From positions 2,914,001 to 2,978,000 of the forward strand of contig CP085829.1 of NCBI GenBank assembly GCA_020809705.1: a stretch of DNA of 64,000 bases, written 5' to 3'. Source of the stretch: Calonectria ilicicola. Taxonomy: Eukaryota; Ascomycota; Sordariomycetes; Hypocreales; Nectriaceae. Below are positions 23,879 to 35,500 of the stretch, piece by piece. The notes beneath the pieces were generated by a model. It worked only from the letters and a program-made list of their open reading frames with translations. It searched no databases and had not been told where the DNA came from. Each line of letters begins with the position of its first letter. The first letter of the stretch is position 1. The position numbers and the translations under genes were made by a program.

Positions 23879-25118
23879 ATGGCGCCTCGTTCAAAGGAAG
23901 AACTATTGTCGTACGGAGTTATGCTCCCCGAGATGACCGAAGTGTGTTATTTTACAAGGCTTGTTGAATTGGGGCTAAATCAAGAGAAACTAGGAGCTCG
24001 AGCGAAACCCAGTTCGAGACCCCCTGCCATCCGACCCCTACTACAACGAAACCGGGCATTTTGCGGCTCGCGCACACCGCGCCACTCACCTGAAAGAAAA
24101 GCACCATTTGCGATACATACCTGGGCCCATCCCTGATCTCGTTAGCGAGGAGGACGTACGAATTCCCGTAAGAGATGGCGCTGAAATCACTGTACGGATT
24201 TACCGGCCTGTCAAGGCATCTGTAGAAGGCCGCCCTCTCATCGTCATGTATCACGAGGGTGGTTGGAGCATGGGAGACCTCACAGACGAGGAAGTCAACT
24301 GTCGACTATTCTCGCGAGATCTTGGCGCAGTTTGCGTCAATGTAGAGTACAGGTGGGTTTTAACGGACCTAGGAGCATCATAGCCACGATGGCATCTGAC
24401 TGCTTATATGCAGACTTGCTCCAGAACACCCTTTCCCGACATGGATCAACGACTCTTGGGACGCGCTACAATGGGCACGTACTTCTCCGACTGCAAATGG
24501 AATTGCACAGCTTCTAACAAATTGTAGGCCGCAAAGAATGCCGAAAAGTTAGGCGTCGACCCCAAACGAGGATTCATTATCGGTGGCGGCTCCGCAGGCG
24601 GCAACATCGCGGCCGTTTTGGCCCACATTGCGCGAGACGAGAACCTCTCGCCGCCTTTGACCGGCCAGTATCTCTGCGTGCCAGCAATTACCTGCTTCTT
24701 GGAACCTGAGAAGATACCCGAAAAGTACCGAGCAGAGTATCTTAACCATCCATCTGTCACACCCAGCCGCGACCCCATTTTGCAAATGGACATGGATGCA
24801 GCTAACGGCCTTCTTGCGTTGATCCAAGGAGATATGGAGAGCCCGTTGATGGTTCCTTTCCTCTATCGAAACACAGAGAAGGGACACTCTGGGATCCCTC
24901 CAGCATATTTCCAAGTCTGTGGCTTGGATGTGCTGCGCGACGAGTCGTTAATTTATGATCGGGTGCTCAGGGAGGAACATGGAATCAATACAAAGGTCGA
25001 CATCTATCCTGGGCTGGGTCACTACTTTTGGACAAACTATCCGCATTTGAAGCAGAGTAAAGAGTTTGTGAAGGACACTGGTAATGGAATCAAGTGGTTG
25101 TTGGATCAGGTTGCTTAA
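23879..25118 (+). CDS. Alpha/beta hydrolase fold-3 esterase (GDXG family)
   Basis: Four exons, 23879-23941, 23994-24352, 24414-24474 and 24528-25118, encode 357 residues. The oxyanion motif is YHEGGW, the nucleophile elbow GGGSAGGN, the acid in DVLRDES and the histidine in GLGHYFW, all in the order of PF07859 (hormone-sensitive-lipase-like carboxylesterases). Residues VEYRLAPEHPFP are the typical family signature and are made by splicing exons 2 and 3. The third intron appears to be GC-AG: only a GCACGT donor at 24475 keeps the frame into AAKNAEKLGV, and a CTAAC branch site is present. No signal peptide, so it is probably intracellular. It may cleave short-chain esters or lactones; the substrate is unknown. 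Confidence 0.86.
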
Positions 25119-25285
25119 AACCACATGGGGAAGGTAAGGGTGATGGTACAAAAGATGCGACAATAGACGGACGATATTAGACTGAGAACCATGAGTATTT
25201 GAGTTAGATTTGAATAAGTGCCGACTGTCCTGCTCATCCTAAATTGAGGCTAATGTAGCTGCTCTCTGTTGTATTATAAGCGTGG

Positions 25286-26153
25286 CTACGAGATTGTCAC
25301 CATGTTTCTATAAAATACGCGCAAGATTCCTCCATCCCTTTCTGCATCGACGCTTGTTACAACTAAATATCCTCCGACATGTACTGACACTTTCCAGTAA
25401 CAAGGAAACTCAGTGCTAGGCTCCATCGCACAACTCAGTCTAATATAAGTGCGAGCGTGTGTGCCCCTCTTGTCAATGATGTTATACCAATTGGCAAGTT
25501 GGTGGCCCTTGACGGTGCGGTAAGTGGCAGAATCTCTTGGCACAGCCTTTGCATCATGACTGATGGGTAAAGGAAGATATAAGGTATTTATCGTTATCTT
25601 GAGAGCATCGAGAGGGGTTATTATCTCATCTGACCGTAGATGAGATAGATATGGCTGAAAATTCATTCTTTTCTCGAGAGAAAGAATAGACTTATTTGAG
25701 GCAATCTATTTAATTGTTAATTTTAGTGCTCCTCAGAATAGAGAAGAAAAGTCCTAATTCTAAACTTACATTGACCTTGAACTCGCGGAAAGGATAATCT
25801 CGGCCATATACCGTACTTAAAAAGTGTAGATGGGTGACACCGTTGTCATCAGTAAAGGAATGTTCATGTAAAAGACGCGGAGACGAAGCACCGTGATTGC
25901 CGATGAATCTAGCAGCGGCCTCTGCAACTGAGAGATTTCGTGCACTTCCGGGCGATGGGTACGGCGAATGGTACGTGAGGTTCAAGACGTAGCGGGGGTT
26001 CTCCCATGCCGTTCTAGCCACGTAAGGATAAAGGATCTCCGTCAGATCCTTATCTAAGGACTCTTCGTCGTGAATAGGAAGTATGACTGCCGCAGCGTTG
26101 ATACTTAGCATCAGGTAGCCAAGCGCTGAGAAGAAAAAGATCAGAGATCGCAT
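25286..26153 (-). CDS. Secreted fungalysin-propeptide-like protein (FTP + PepSY-like), no protease domain
   Basis: Exons 26153-25770 and 25705-25286 give 267 residues. The 64-bp intron has a perfect GTAAGT donor and joins FKVN to IASNKS. Residues 1-22 are a signal peptide. Residues about 70-130 resemble the FTP domain of M36 and M4 proteases (DNGVTHLHF against NGVAHVYF in the neighbouring fungalysin). Residues about 150-265 resemble the PepSY-like rest of the propeptide (TPLDALK, AKAVPRDS, CYWKVSV, VDAERDG). The reading frame stops right where a protease domain would begin, with no HExxH downstream. It is transcribed divergently from a complete-looking M36 gene 600 bp away. In M36 and M4 proteases the propeptide folds and inhibits the enzyme, so a trans-acting inhibitor or chaperone is possible. 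A truncated fungalysin gene is the alternative. Confidence 0.75.
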
Positions 26154-26748
26154 CGTGAGGGGGCGGTGAAAAAGCAGAAGAAAGAAAGTATGAGAGTGAA
26201 ATAAAATATAGTGTAATAAGATGGGAGATGGTCTTAAATAGATGATTTGGAATGAATTTCATACCTTTTGGTGAACCTTACTGGGCGCGCCAAAAAAAAA
26301 AAAGCTCCCTTATTATCGCAGGTGGCTCGGCTCCACTGGCCGGTTCATCAAGGGAAAAATGATGTTGACTCAGTGTTCCAAAGTGTCGCCTTTTGAGAGT
26401 GTAATCAATGAACTCTGCATTACGCATATTGGAATTGAAAGTGGAGTGTTAACTGTGGCTGGGTAAGATGCAAAGGTGTCGGAAGCTTGCGAAGATCTAT
26501 ACCCGGCACAACTGAGGACACCCAGGTTTAAATCTCATCTCCGATAAAAAGAAGGCGTATAAGTTATTAAAATAAAATCCAGACAGGTAAAGATTTGTAA
26601 CCTTATTGATCAGCTCCGGTATATAAAATCCGGTTCATCTGCTATGAATTGTATCCTAACAACATTTTAATCCCTCTTCCAACACACTCTGAGCCGAGCC
26701 AATATTTTCGCAACTATTTTCTATTTCTTACTTCATAACATTGTGACA
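26154..26748. other. Shared divergent promoter region of the propeptide-like and fungalysin genes
   Basis: About 600 bp between the two start codons. It holds a CTATTTAAG TATA-like element about 80 bases upstream of the leftward start, and TATATAAAA on the right side. A poly-A tract lies near 26291. No other gene is seen. Confidence 0.5.
26620..26628 (+). promoter_or_regulatory. TATA box of the fungalysin gene
   Basis: TATATAAAA lies about 120 bases upstream of the ATG at 26749, followed by an AACAA- and CTCTTCC-containing leader. Confidence 0.5.
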
Positions 26749-29086
26749 ATGATCTCGGCCTTATGGCTCATTTGGTTGCTCTTCCTTGTATTAGGAGGAG
26801 TCTAAGCCCACTATTCTCAAATTTGGTGTCCTTTCCCTGCAGATCGCATCAAGTCACATGGCGAGAAAGATCAGACAACGAACAGCAGTTTAATAAAGAG
26901 ATATCTCCCTTTCCATCACCCCGAATATATTTCTGATCATAAACTTGGAAACTCAGCTCAGAAATATAAGAAGGGCAACAGTTACCTGGAAACAGCCAAG
27001 AGTTTCGTCAAGGCAAAGTTTCCTGGAATGACGTTTGAACCTCAAGAAGACCATTATATTGGCACAAATGGCGTGGCCCACGTTTATTTCACGCAGACGG
27101 TGAATGGTACAAAGATTGTGAATTTCGACGTCAATGTCAATGTATGCTGAACCCTAAGCCCCTAAACTGATGAGCAGTAGCTTTAACAAAAGACACAGAT
27201 TGATTCCAATGGAAATGTATTCTCCCACGGGTTCCACGTTTTCAACGATGTATATGCTCCAGCTCAGGCGGGCTTGTTGGACCCTCTGGGTGCTCTTCAA
27301 GGAGCCGTGAGAGAGCTGGGTCTTCCGGTCTATTTGAAACGCGCGAAGATCCACGCTCAAAGGCTTATCAAACACGCCGAGTTCGTAGAATTGCCTTTGG
27401 AGTATGTTGTTACTAGAACAAAAGGAGCAGCCTTTGACCCTACTATCAAATTCGCGTATTGGGGTATGCATGATGGTACGGTTGTACCAACGTGGCAAAT
27501 CAATATAGAATCGGCAGCTGGGGCGTATCTCGTTTTTGTTGAAATGAAGAACAATACCGTTCTCAAAGTCATTGACCGCGGGTCTCATTTTTCTAGCTTC
27601 AAAGTTTTGTAAGTATCTATCGGAACATCTACTATAATCCTACTAGCGCCGATGAAAGATAAACTGACATTTTCTGAACATCAGTCCTTTGTCAATACCA
27701 ACCCATCTCAAGGCCCACGCACTGTCCTTGAAGACTCCTGGGATATCGAGGCATCAAAACTTGGCTGGTTGTCTGACGGTACACGCGAGTACGAGGGTAC
27801 CCAGGGGAATAATGCCATCGTAATGGACGACTTTACAGGATGGACCACTCTGAATGAGACACGTCAATTTGAGCCTGACTATAATGCTGATAAGACGCTA
27901 GGAGAAAACATCGATGCTGCAGTTACTCAGGCGTTTTTTACAGTGAATAAGGCCCATGATATTTTTTACAAGCTTGGGTTCACTGAGTCTGCTGGAAATT
28001 TCCAAAAGAACAATTTTGGTAAAGGAGGACAAGACAACGATCGCCTTGCCGTCAGGATTCAAGTTCAAATGGACCACCAGTGGAAACCCTTTCGTAATAA
28101 CGCCTATTATCTACATGACGTCGATGGCAAAGAGGCAACAATCAGATTGGGAATTTTTTATTATACCGATCCTCCAAAGGACAGCGCTTTTGACTCACAA
28201 ATAATAGTCCATGAAGTTACTCATGGTTGTAAGTACAACCTAAAACTCATATTCATTGCTTTTTTTTCAGTCGGCTAACTAAAACTTTAGTATCCTATCG
28301 TCTTACTGGAGGCTCCTTGAGTGAAAATTGCCTTAGCACTTGGGAAAGTAGGGGCCTGAGCGAAGGCTGGAGTGATTTCATGGCACTGGCTATGAGCCTG
28401 AATTCAACCTCCCGCCGTGCCCAGAAAAAAACGATCGGCGCTTGGCTTACCGGTAACGACGAGATTGGAATTCGAACGTATGCTTATAGCACCAACTGCC
28501 GGATAAACCCGGTTGTATACGAAGAACTGAACGATTTAGAGCTGAGCGATAGACCAAGCATATACGACACCGGAACATTCTTTGCAAATGTTCTGTTTGA
28601 AATGATGTGGAATTTGATCGAAAAGCATGGGATCGATGACGATGACCCCCCAAAATTCCTCCCGAAAACAATTATACCTACCGATGGAAGATACTTGAGC
28701 ATGAGGCTGGTTATGGATGCTATGGCATTGTGAGTCTCGACATAAATATTAAGAGTTCTGCTGTGCGCACACACATATTTTGCTAGGTGCACAGATACCC
28801 ATAACTATTTTAGGAAAATCTTTTAAAAAAAATATAAATATTTTATTTATTACAAATAATTTTACTTATAATAAATAAAATTATTTATTTATTTTTAAAA
28901 AAAATTATTTTAAAGGATTTTCTTAGAATAATTATAATTATGCATGCACCTAGCAAAATGTATGTGTACGCGTAGGAAGACTCAATATTGATAGGTTTTG
29001 AACTTACTGACTTCAATAGGCAACCCTGTAACCTTAATCTGGTCCAGGCTAGAGATGCAATTCTCGATGCCGATACCATCCTGTAA
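26749..29086 (+). CDS. M36 fungalysin metalloprotease, possibly damaged
   Basis: Proposed exons 26749-26799, 26854-27141, 27199-27603, 27685-28228, 28291-28729 and 29020-29086 total 597 residues. It is a secreted zinc metalloprotease precursor: a hydrophobic signal segment, the FTP propeptide domain (GTNGVAHVYFTQTVNG), a PepSY-like segment, then the catalytic domain with zinc motif HEVTH and the third ligand in GLSEGWSDFMAL. The last exon (QPCNLNLVQARDAILDADTI) is typical of the family end. Three oddities: the first intron needs a weak donor; at intron 3 the good GTAAGT donor (27609) would break the frame, so a weak GTTTTG donor is needed; and TAA ends the protein about 25 residues early, although the usual tail seems to continue in another frame. 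It may be a young pseudogene. Confidence 0.78.
28742..28993. mobile_element. MITE-like palindromic element inside the last fungalysin intron
   Basis: About 250 bp whose two halves are imperfect reverse complements over at least 85 bp each. Left arm ATAAATATTAAGAGTTCTGC and onward pairs with the right arm ending CTCAATATTGAT; the shared core is CATTTTGCTAGGTGCA-like and TTTTAGGAAAATC-like. The centre is pure A+T. It lies wholly inside the 28730-29019 intron, leaving the GTGAGT donor and the ACTGAC branch site with its AATAG acceptor intact. Long inverted repeats without coding sequence indicate a non-autonomous DNA transposon (MITE); its family and target duplication are not clear. Confidence 0.75.
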
Positions 29087-29285
29087 CGGAGTAGACCCTA
29101 GCCACTACACCAAAAGGATATGCGTTGTGATGTCAACAACATCACAACCAGCTAGAGTATATATGTGACACAGTTAGGACTGTGACACATCCTCACTGGT
29201 GGGGACAACCATTGCGAAATCTGGAAGGCTTTTGCTAAGAGACACGTCGGCGCTGCTGCTGCGCATGGCAAAATTTTTGACCAGT
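29087..29285. other. Flank between fungalysin and the repeat block
   Basis: The first 50 bases probably contain the out-of-frame remains of the fungalysin C-terminus (KGY / AKR-like codons near 29110-29125). Two direct TGTGACACA copies lie at about 29167-29192. No gene is supported. Confidence 0.45.
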
Positions 29286-29485
29286 CATGTCTTTCATATA
29301 GTTATTTTCTTCCTCTTAGGAAAGGAAGACGCCGATAAGGTCACGGGATCTAAAGGCATGTCTCATGATAGACTTTTAGATCTGTTGGTATAATTGCTTT
29401 TATGTTAATTTTAGAGCTTAAAGGTAATATAAAATAAAAAAGTTTTAATAATTAGAAATCTTATATAATAAAAAAAAGAATTTTT
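29286..29485 (+). repeat. Short repeat element, copy 1
   Basis: About 200 bp matching 30586-30790 in the same orientation, starting GTCTTTCATATAGTTATTTT. It shares GGAAAGGAAGA, AAGGTCACGGGA and CATGATAGACTTT with copy 2. The right half is more A+T than copy 2. The end is blurred and no target duplication was found, so this copy may be part of a longer element extending left. Confidence 0.7.
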
Positions 29486-29533
29486 TTTAAATAAATTTTT
29501 TTTAAATATATATATATATATAATTAAAATATA

Positions 29534-29718
29534 TGTTGGATTCAAAGGGAAGGTGGGTTTTAGCACTAGTGCCAGGTCTCTAGGGTGTGTATGAATCTTA
29601 CTTATTCTTCATCTATCTAGGCTAGCCTATGGTATTTATATATATATGCATAGGTCACCTAACCCACAGGGCTGCTGCCTAAAGCAGCCAAGCCTGCGAT
29701 TGCAGACTGGTCCCAACA
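29534..29718 (+). mobile_element. Single LTR, least mutated copy
   Basis: 185 bp beginning TGTTGG and ending CCCAACA, the classic LTR ends. Four more copies of the same sequence are the LTRs of two retrotransposons to the right. This copy keeps many C and G bases (AAGGGAAGGTGGGTTTTAGC, GGGCTGCTGCC) and gives the best view of the unmutated LTR. No matching internal region adjoins it and the flanks do not show a matching 5-bp duplication, so it is a solo LTR or a remnant. Confidence 0.75.
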
Positions 29719-30585
29719 TAATATATTATTTATATTAATAATAATTTTTAAAAAATAAATTTATAATTAAATATATTAATTTATTAATTTAAATTAATAA
29801 AATTTAATTTAATATAATTAATAAAAAATATTTTTTAAATAATAAATAAAAAATATTTTTAAAGAAAATAAATAATAAAAATTATAAATAAATATATATA
29901 TTATTAGATTCAAAGGGAAGGTAGGTTTTAGCACTAGTGCCAGGTCTCTAGGGTGTGTGTAAATCTTGCTTATTTTTTATCTATCTAGGCTAGCCTATGG
30001 TATTTATATGTGTATGTATAGGTTACTTGATTTATAGGGCTATTATCTAAAGTAATTAAGTTTATTATTATAGATTGATTTTAATATTAGGAATTTTCTT
30101 TTTTTATAAGTAAAAAATATATTAAATATAAAATAAAAAAGTATATATAATTAATAAAATTAATAAATAAAATAATAATATAAAAATTAATATATTTATA
30201 TTTAAATAAATAATATTTATAATTTTTTATTATTATATTTAATTTAATTTTTAATATAAATTATTATTTTATTTAAATTAATAAATTATTTTAATATTTT
30301 ATTTAAAAATATTTTTATTATAATATTAATAAAATTATTATTATTATTAATTTATTATATTTTATATATTTTATATTTTTTATATAATTATTATAAAATT
30401 ATAATATTAATTATAAAATATTTTTTTTATTATTTTTAATTTAATAAAATATTTATAAAAAAAATAAATTTATATAAATAATTATTAAGATTTATAAAAA
30501 ATATAATTAATTTATAATTAATTAAAATATAATATTAAAAATATAAATAATATTTATTTTTTAAATTATATTATATAATTTAAAT

Positions 30586-30817
30586 GTCTTTTATATAGTT
30601 ATTTTCTTCCTTTTAGGAAAGGAAGATGCCGACAAGGTCACGGGACCTAAAGGCACGCCTCATGATAGACTTTCACATCGATTAGTACAATCGCCCTTAT
30701 GCCAACTCTGAAGCCTAAAGGCAACACAAGATGAAAATCTTGATAGATGGAACCCTTGTATAATAAAAGGAAGAATTTTCAGCCAGGAATGCAGTAACGC
30801 ACACTCAAACAAACCTC
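30586..30817. mobile_element. 232-bp short insertion element (copy 2) with 13-bp target duplication
   Basis: Flanked by a 13-bp direct repeat, ATATAATTTAAAT, at 30573-30585 and 30818-30830. The homologous place in the inner retrotransposon (reverse strand, 37287-37299) has one copy of these 13 bases and continuous sequence on both sides, so this is a true empty-site comparison. The insert is much richer in G+C than its host. The long target duplication suggests a SINE- or LINE-like retroposon, but there is no A tail and no clear pol III boxes. Confidence 0.8.
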
Positions 30818-32534
30818 ATATAATTTAAATATTAAAGTATTTTAAATTATTTATTAATTTTTTATAAAATTATATATAATAATATTTTTTTTTATTATAA
30901 ATTTTATATTATTTATTTTTTTATTATTAATTATAATTATATATTTAATTTAAAAATTTAAATTTAAATTATTAATAAATAATTTATTAATAAATATAAA
31001 AAATTTTATTATATTTAAATTAATTAAAATATATTTTAATTTTTAATTTTAATTATTAATTTATTATTATAATTATTTATTTAATTATTTAAAATTTTTA
31101 TTAAATAATTTTTAATATTATATTATAATTAATAAATTAAATAATATTTTTTATTAGTAAATTATTATAATATATATTCTTTAGATTTATTATTTAATAT
31201 ATTTTTATTTAATAATTTTTAATTTTAAATTAATAAATTTAAATTTTTTTATTTATTTTTTTTAATTAAAGCTAAGATATTTATTAATATTATAAATTAA
31301 TTTATAATTATTAAATAAAAAAAATTATTTTTATATTAAAATTTATTTTAATTTAATTATAAACTTTACTTTTTTTAATTTATTTTTTTTAAATTAAAAA
31401 ATTATTAATTATTAAAATTAAATATATTATTAATTTATATTTTTATAATATTAAAGAATTTTTCTATTTTTATAATAAGTAAATATAGATTATAAATTAA
31501 TATAATTATTTAAAGATTATTATAATAATAATTAAAATATATTATTTATTAATATATTCTAGCTTTTATAATATTATAAAGTAATTTAATAATTCTTATA
31601 ATTATATTTTTAAAAAATAATTTTTTATTTATTTAAAAAGATATATAAATATAATTTTATTTAGCTTTATATTTGATTATATATATATTTATATAATATT
31701 TCTTAATTATAGAAAAATATTTATTTTTATTAATAATAATATAATTATAATAATTAATTATTAATTATTATATTAAATTATTAATACTTATATTAAAATC
31801 TATTATTTATTATTATTATTATATTTTTAAATAATTAATTTTAATTTTTTATATAATAATATAATTCCTTTACTTTTAATTTTATATATTAATTATATAT
31901 TAAATATTTATTTATTTTTATATTTAATTATATTATATATCTTAAATAAGAAAATATTATAGCCTATTAATATATTAATTTTAATTTAATTAGATAATTT
32001 ATAAGATTTTTTTAATATTATAATTTTTTCTTTCTAATAAAGTTATAAATTTAAATTTTAATTAACTTTTTCTTTTATATTAATATATATAATATTAAGT
32101 TTATTATAAATAATAATCTTATTAATTCCTTTATTTATATAAAATATTTAATTAATTAATTAAGATTTTTATAATCTTCTATAACCTTATTTAACCAAGG
32201 CTATTACAATATTAGCTACAAATAATTATAGATTTTTATATAATCTTTTATAATCTTATTTAACTAATACTATTATAATCTTAATTTAAAATAGATATAA
32301 GGTTAGCTCTCTATCTTTATTACTATTATTATTATTAATTCTAATTTTATAAAGCTTTTTCTTTATATTATTATAATAAAATAATTTAATTATAATTGTT
32401 TTAAAGTTTATTAGTTTATATAGTATATTAAATATATATATCTTTTTATTTATAATAATTAATTTAAAAGGGCTTTATTAATTTTTTTCTTTTATTATAT
32501 ATATATTTTTAATTATAATAATAGTTTATAGATT

Positions 32535-35500
32535 AGTATTATTAGAACCAGTCTATAACAGCAGGCTCGGCTGCTTTAGGTAGCAGCCCTGTGGGTCAGG
32601 TGACCTACGCATACACATATAAACACCATAGGCTAGCTTAGATAAATGAGAAATAAGTAAGATTTATATATATCTTAGAGATCTAGTATTAGTATTAAAA
32701 TTTACCTTTTTTTAAATTTAATATTAATTAATAAAGGAATTTATAAATTAATTAAAATTTAAAGAAAAAATATTAAATATAATTATAATAAAATATATTA
32801 AAAAAAAGATATATAAATATTTTATAAAAAATAAATTTTTTATAAAATTTAATATAAATTTATAAAAAAGAATTTTTAATAAATTTTTTAGATTTTTTAA
32901 ATTTTTTATTTATTATAAAAATTATTAAATTAAATAAAAATTAATATTTTAATTAAATTTAAAAATTAATATTTTTTTTATTTATTATATTATTATATTA
33001 ATTTTTATTTATTTTAATAATTTTTTTTATTATATTATTTTTATAATTATATTTATTAAATTTTATTTTTTTATATATTTATTATTAAAAATAAAAATAA
33101 TAAATAAAAATATTTATTTTATATTTAATTTTAATTAATAATAAAATAAAAATAATCTTTTTATATAAATTTAAAAATATAATAATAATATAATAATTAA
33201 TTAAAAGAAAATAGAATTATTATAAAGTAATTTTAATAATATATTAATAAAAAAAATTAATAATTATATTATTTATATTATTAATATTTATAAATAATTT
33301 ATTAAAAAAAATAATAAATTTATTAAAATTTTTTAAAATAACTTTTAAAATTAAAAAAAAAGCTTTTATAAAAAAAATAATTAATTTAATAAAAAAACTT
33401 TAAAATATTCTTTTTTTTAAAAATATTAATATTTTTAAAGATAAATTAAAAATTACTTTTAATTTTATTTAATTTTTATAAATTTAAATTATTATCTTTT
33501 CTTACTAAATAAAAAAGATATTTATATTTATATTATTAAAAAAAATAAAAATAATATTATAATTTTTCTTTTATTAAAAATTCTTTTTACTTTAAGTATA
33601 AATAAATTTATTATAAAGAAATTAATTAAATTAAATAAAATATATATTAATAATAATTAATATATAAATAAGTTTTATAACTTTTAATTTATTAAAATTA
33701 TTACTTTTAAAAATAAATATAAATATATTATAATATTAAAAAATAATTATATAAAAGTATTATTTATAATATTTAATAATAAAATAAAAGAATATTATAT
33801 TAATTTCCTTTTTAATAAGGAACTTTTATATAAAATAATATATAAAATAATTAAAATCTACTTTAAAACCTTTAATATAATCTAATATTATTATAATAAA
33901 TTATTATTAATAATATAAATTTTAATATTATTTTATTTATAAAAAGATTAAATATTTCTTAATAAAATATTTAGAAAAAGAATATTAATAATATAAATAA
34001 AATTAATTTAATATATAAAAATATAAAACTCCCTTATTAAATAAAAAATACTAAATTTTCCTTATATTATATAAAAGAATAAAAAATAATAATAATAATC
34101 TTAATATAATATTAAAGATTATTAAAATATTTAAATTATTTATAAAAAAAGAGCTTTATATTAAAAGTAATATTAAATATAATAAAGATTATTAATATAT
34201 TATTAATCTTATTAATCTTATTAAAGGAATAAAATAATTTAATATAATAATATACTTATAGAAAAAAATATAATTACTATCCTTTATAAATAATTATTTA
34301 AATATACTTTAATAAAAGAGGATCTATATAAAATTAAATATTTATTTAAAAAGAATAATAATAATATATTTCTTACTAAAGAACATTACTTTAATAAGAT
34401 TTTTTAAGGCATTTTATCTAATATAGGAGCTATTAGTGTATCTATAGTAGATGCTCTTTAAATAGAAGCTCTATTAAAGTTAATATTATTACTTAAGATT
34501 AATTAAGTATTATATTATAATATTATATTTAGAGCTAATTTTATAATATTAATAAAAATTATTTAAATATTTATAATATTAAATATTATTAATTTTTATA
34601 TTATTTTAATATTAATTCCCTTTTTTTTTTTATTATTAATATAGATTAAATAAATATTAAATTAGATAATCTCTAAAATATACTTATTTAAGGTAAAAAG
34701 AAGATATTAATAATTAAATAATAGGGATATTTATAGTAAATACTTAAGGTTAAAGAATTAATTGTATTTTATTTAATAAAGATAGAGCTATATTAGATTT
34801 ATTAATGATTTAGATATTTTTTAATTAATTGCTTAAAGAAGATTTTGAAATGTATAGATTAAAAGTTTAAGATTAAAGTATTAAAGAAGTTTATAAAAGT
34901 ATATTAATATTATTAAATAAATAGTAAGGCTTTAAGCCGGTTTAGATTTACTTTAAAGGATGATTATAAATTTAATTATAAAATTATTATTAATATTATT
35001 TAGATTAATAATAAGCTAGTACTTTATATTATTAATTTAGCTATATTATTCTAAGTAGTCTACTTCCTTAAGCTAGATGGATAGAAGGTAAAGGATATAT
35101 AGGATATATTGTAAGTATACTAGATTAATAGCTATTTTAGCCTTTTTAATTAGATTATTTATAATATAAGTAAGAATTTTATATTTAATAAATTTTATTA
35201 ATATATTTAATTATTAATAATTAATATTAAAAAAGTTCTTATTAAATCTTATTATAATATTAAGAAGGTAGAATAATATTATAGATTATTAAAATAAGCC
35301 TATAATATTATTAAATAAAAATTTAAAAATATAATTATAAACTAATAAAAACTATAAATAATAATTAAAGTTATTAATAACTCTATTAGCTTAAATAGAC
35401 TTATACTAATACTTCTTATATTTAGAGCCTACCTTTAAATAATAAATAACTCCCTATCTACATTTACTATAATATAATATACTAAAATTATATATAAAGT

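Noticed and set aside
28800..28960. AT-rich hairpin at the fungalysin end as a transcription terminator
   Set aside because: It is internal to the last intron and part of the MITE; coding sequence resumes downstream at 29020.
29000..29125. tRNA-like or SINE-like segment on the minus strand (TGGTGTAGTGGCTAGG resembles a pol III A box)
   Set aside because: The same bases read on the plus strand as the last fungalysin exon and its frameshifted tail, and no cloverleaf or B box at the right distance was found.
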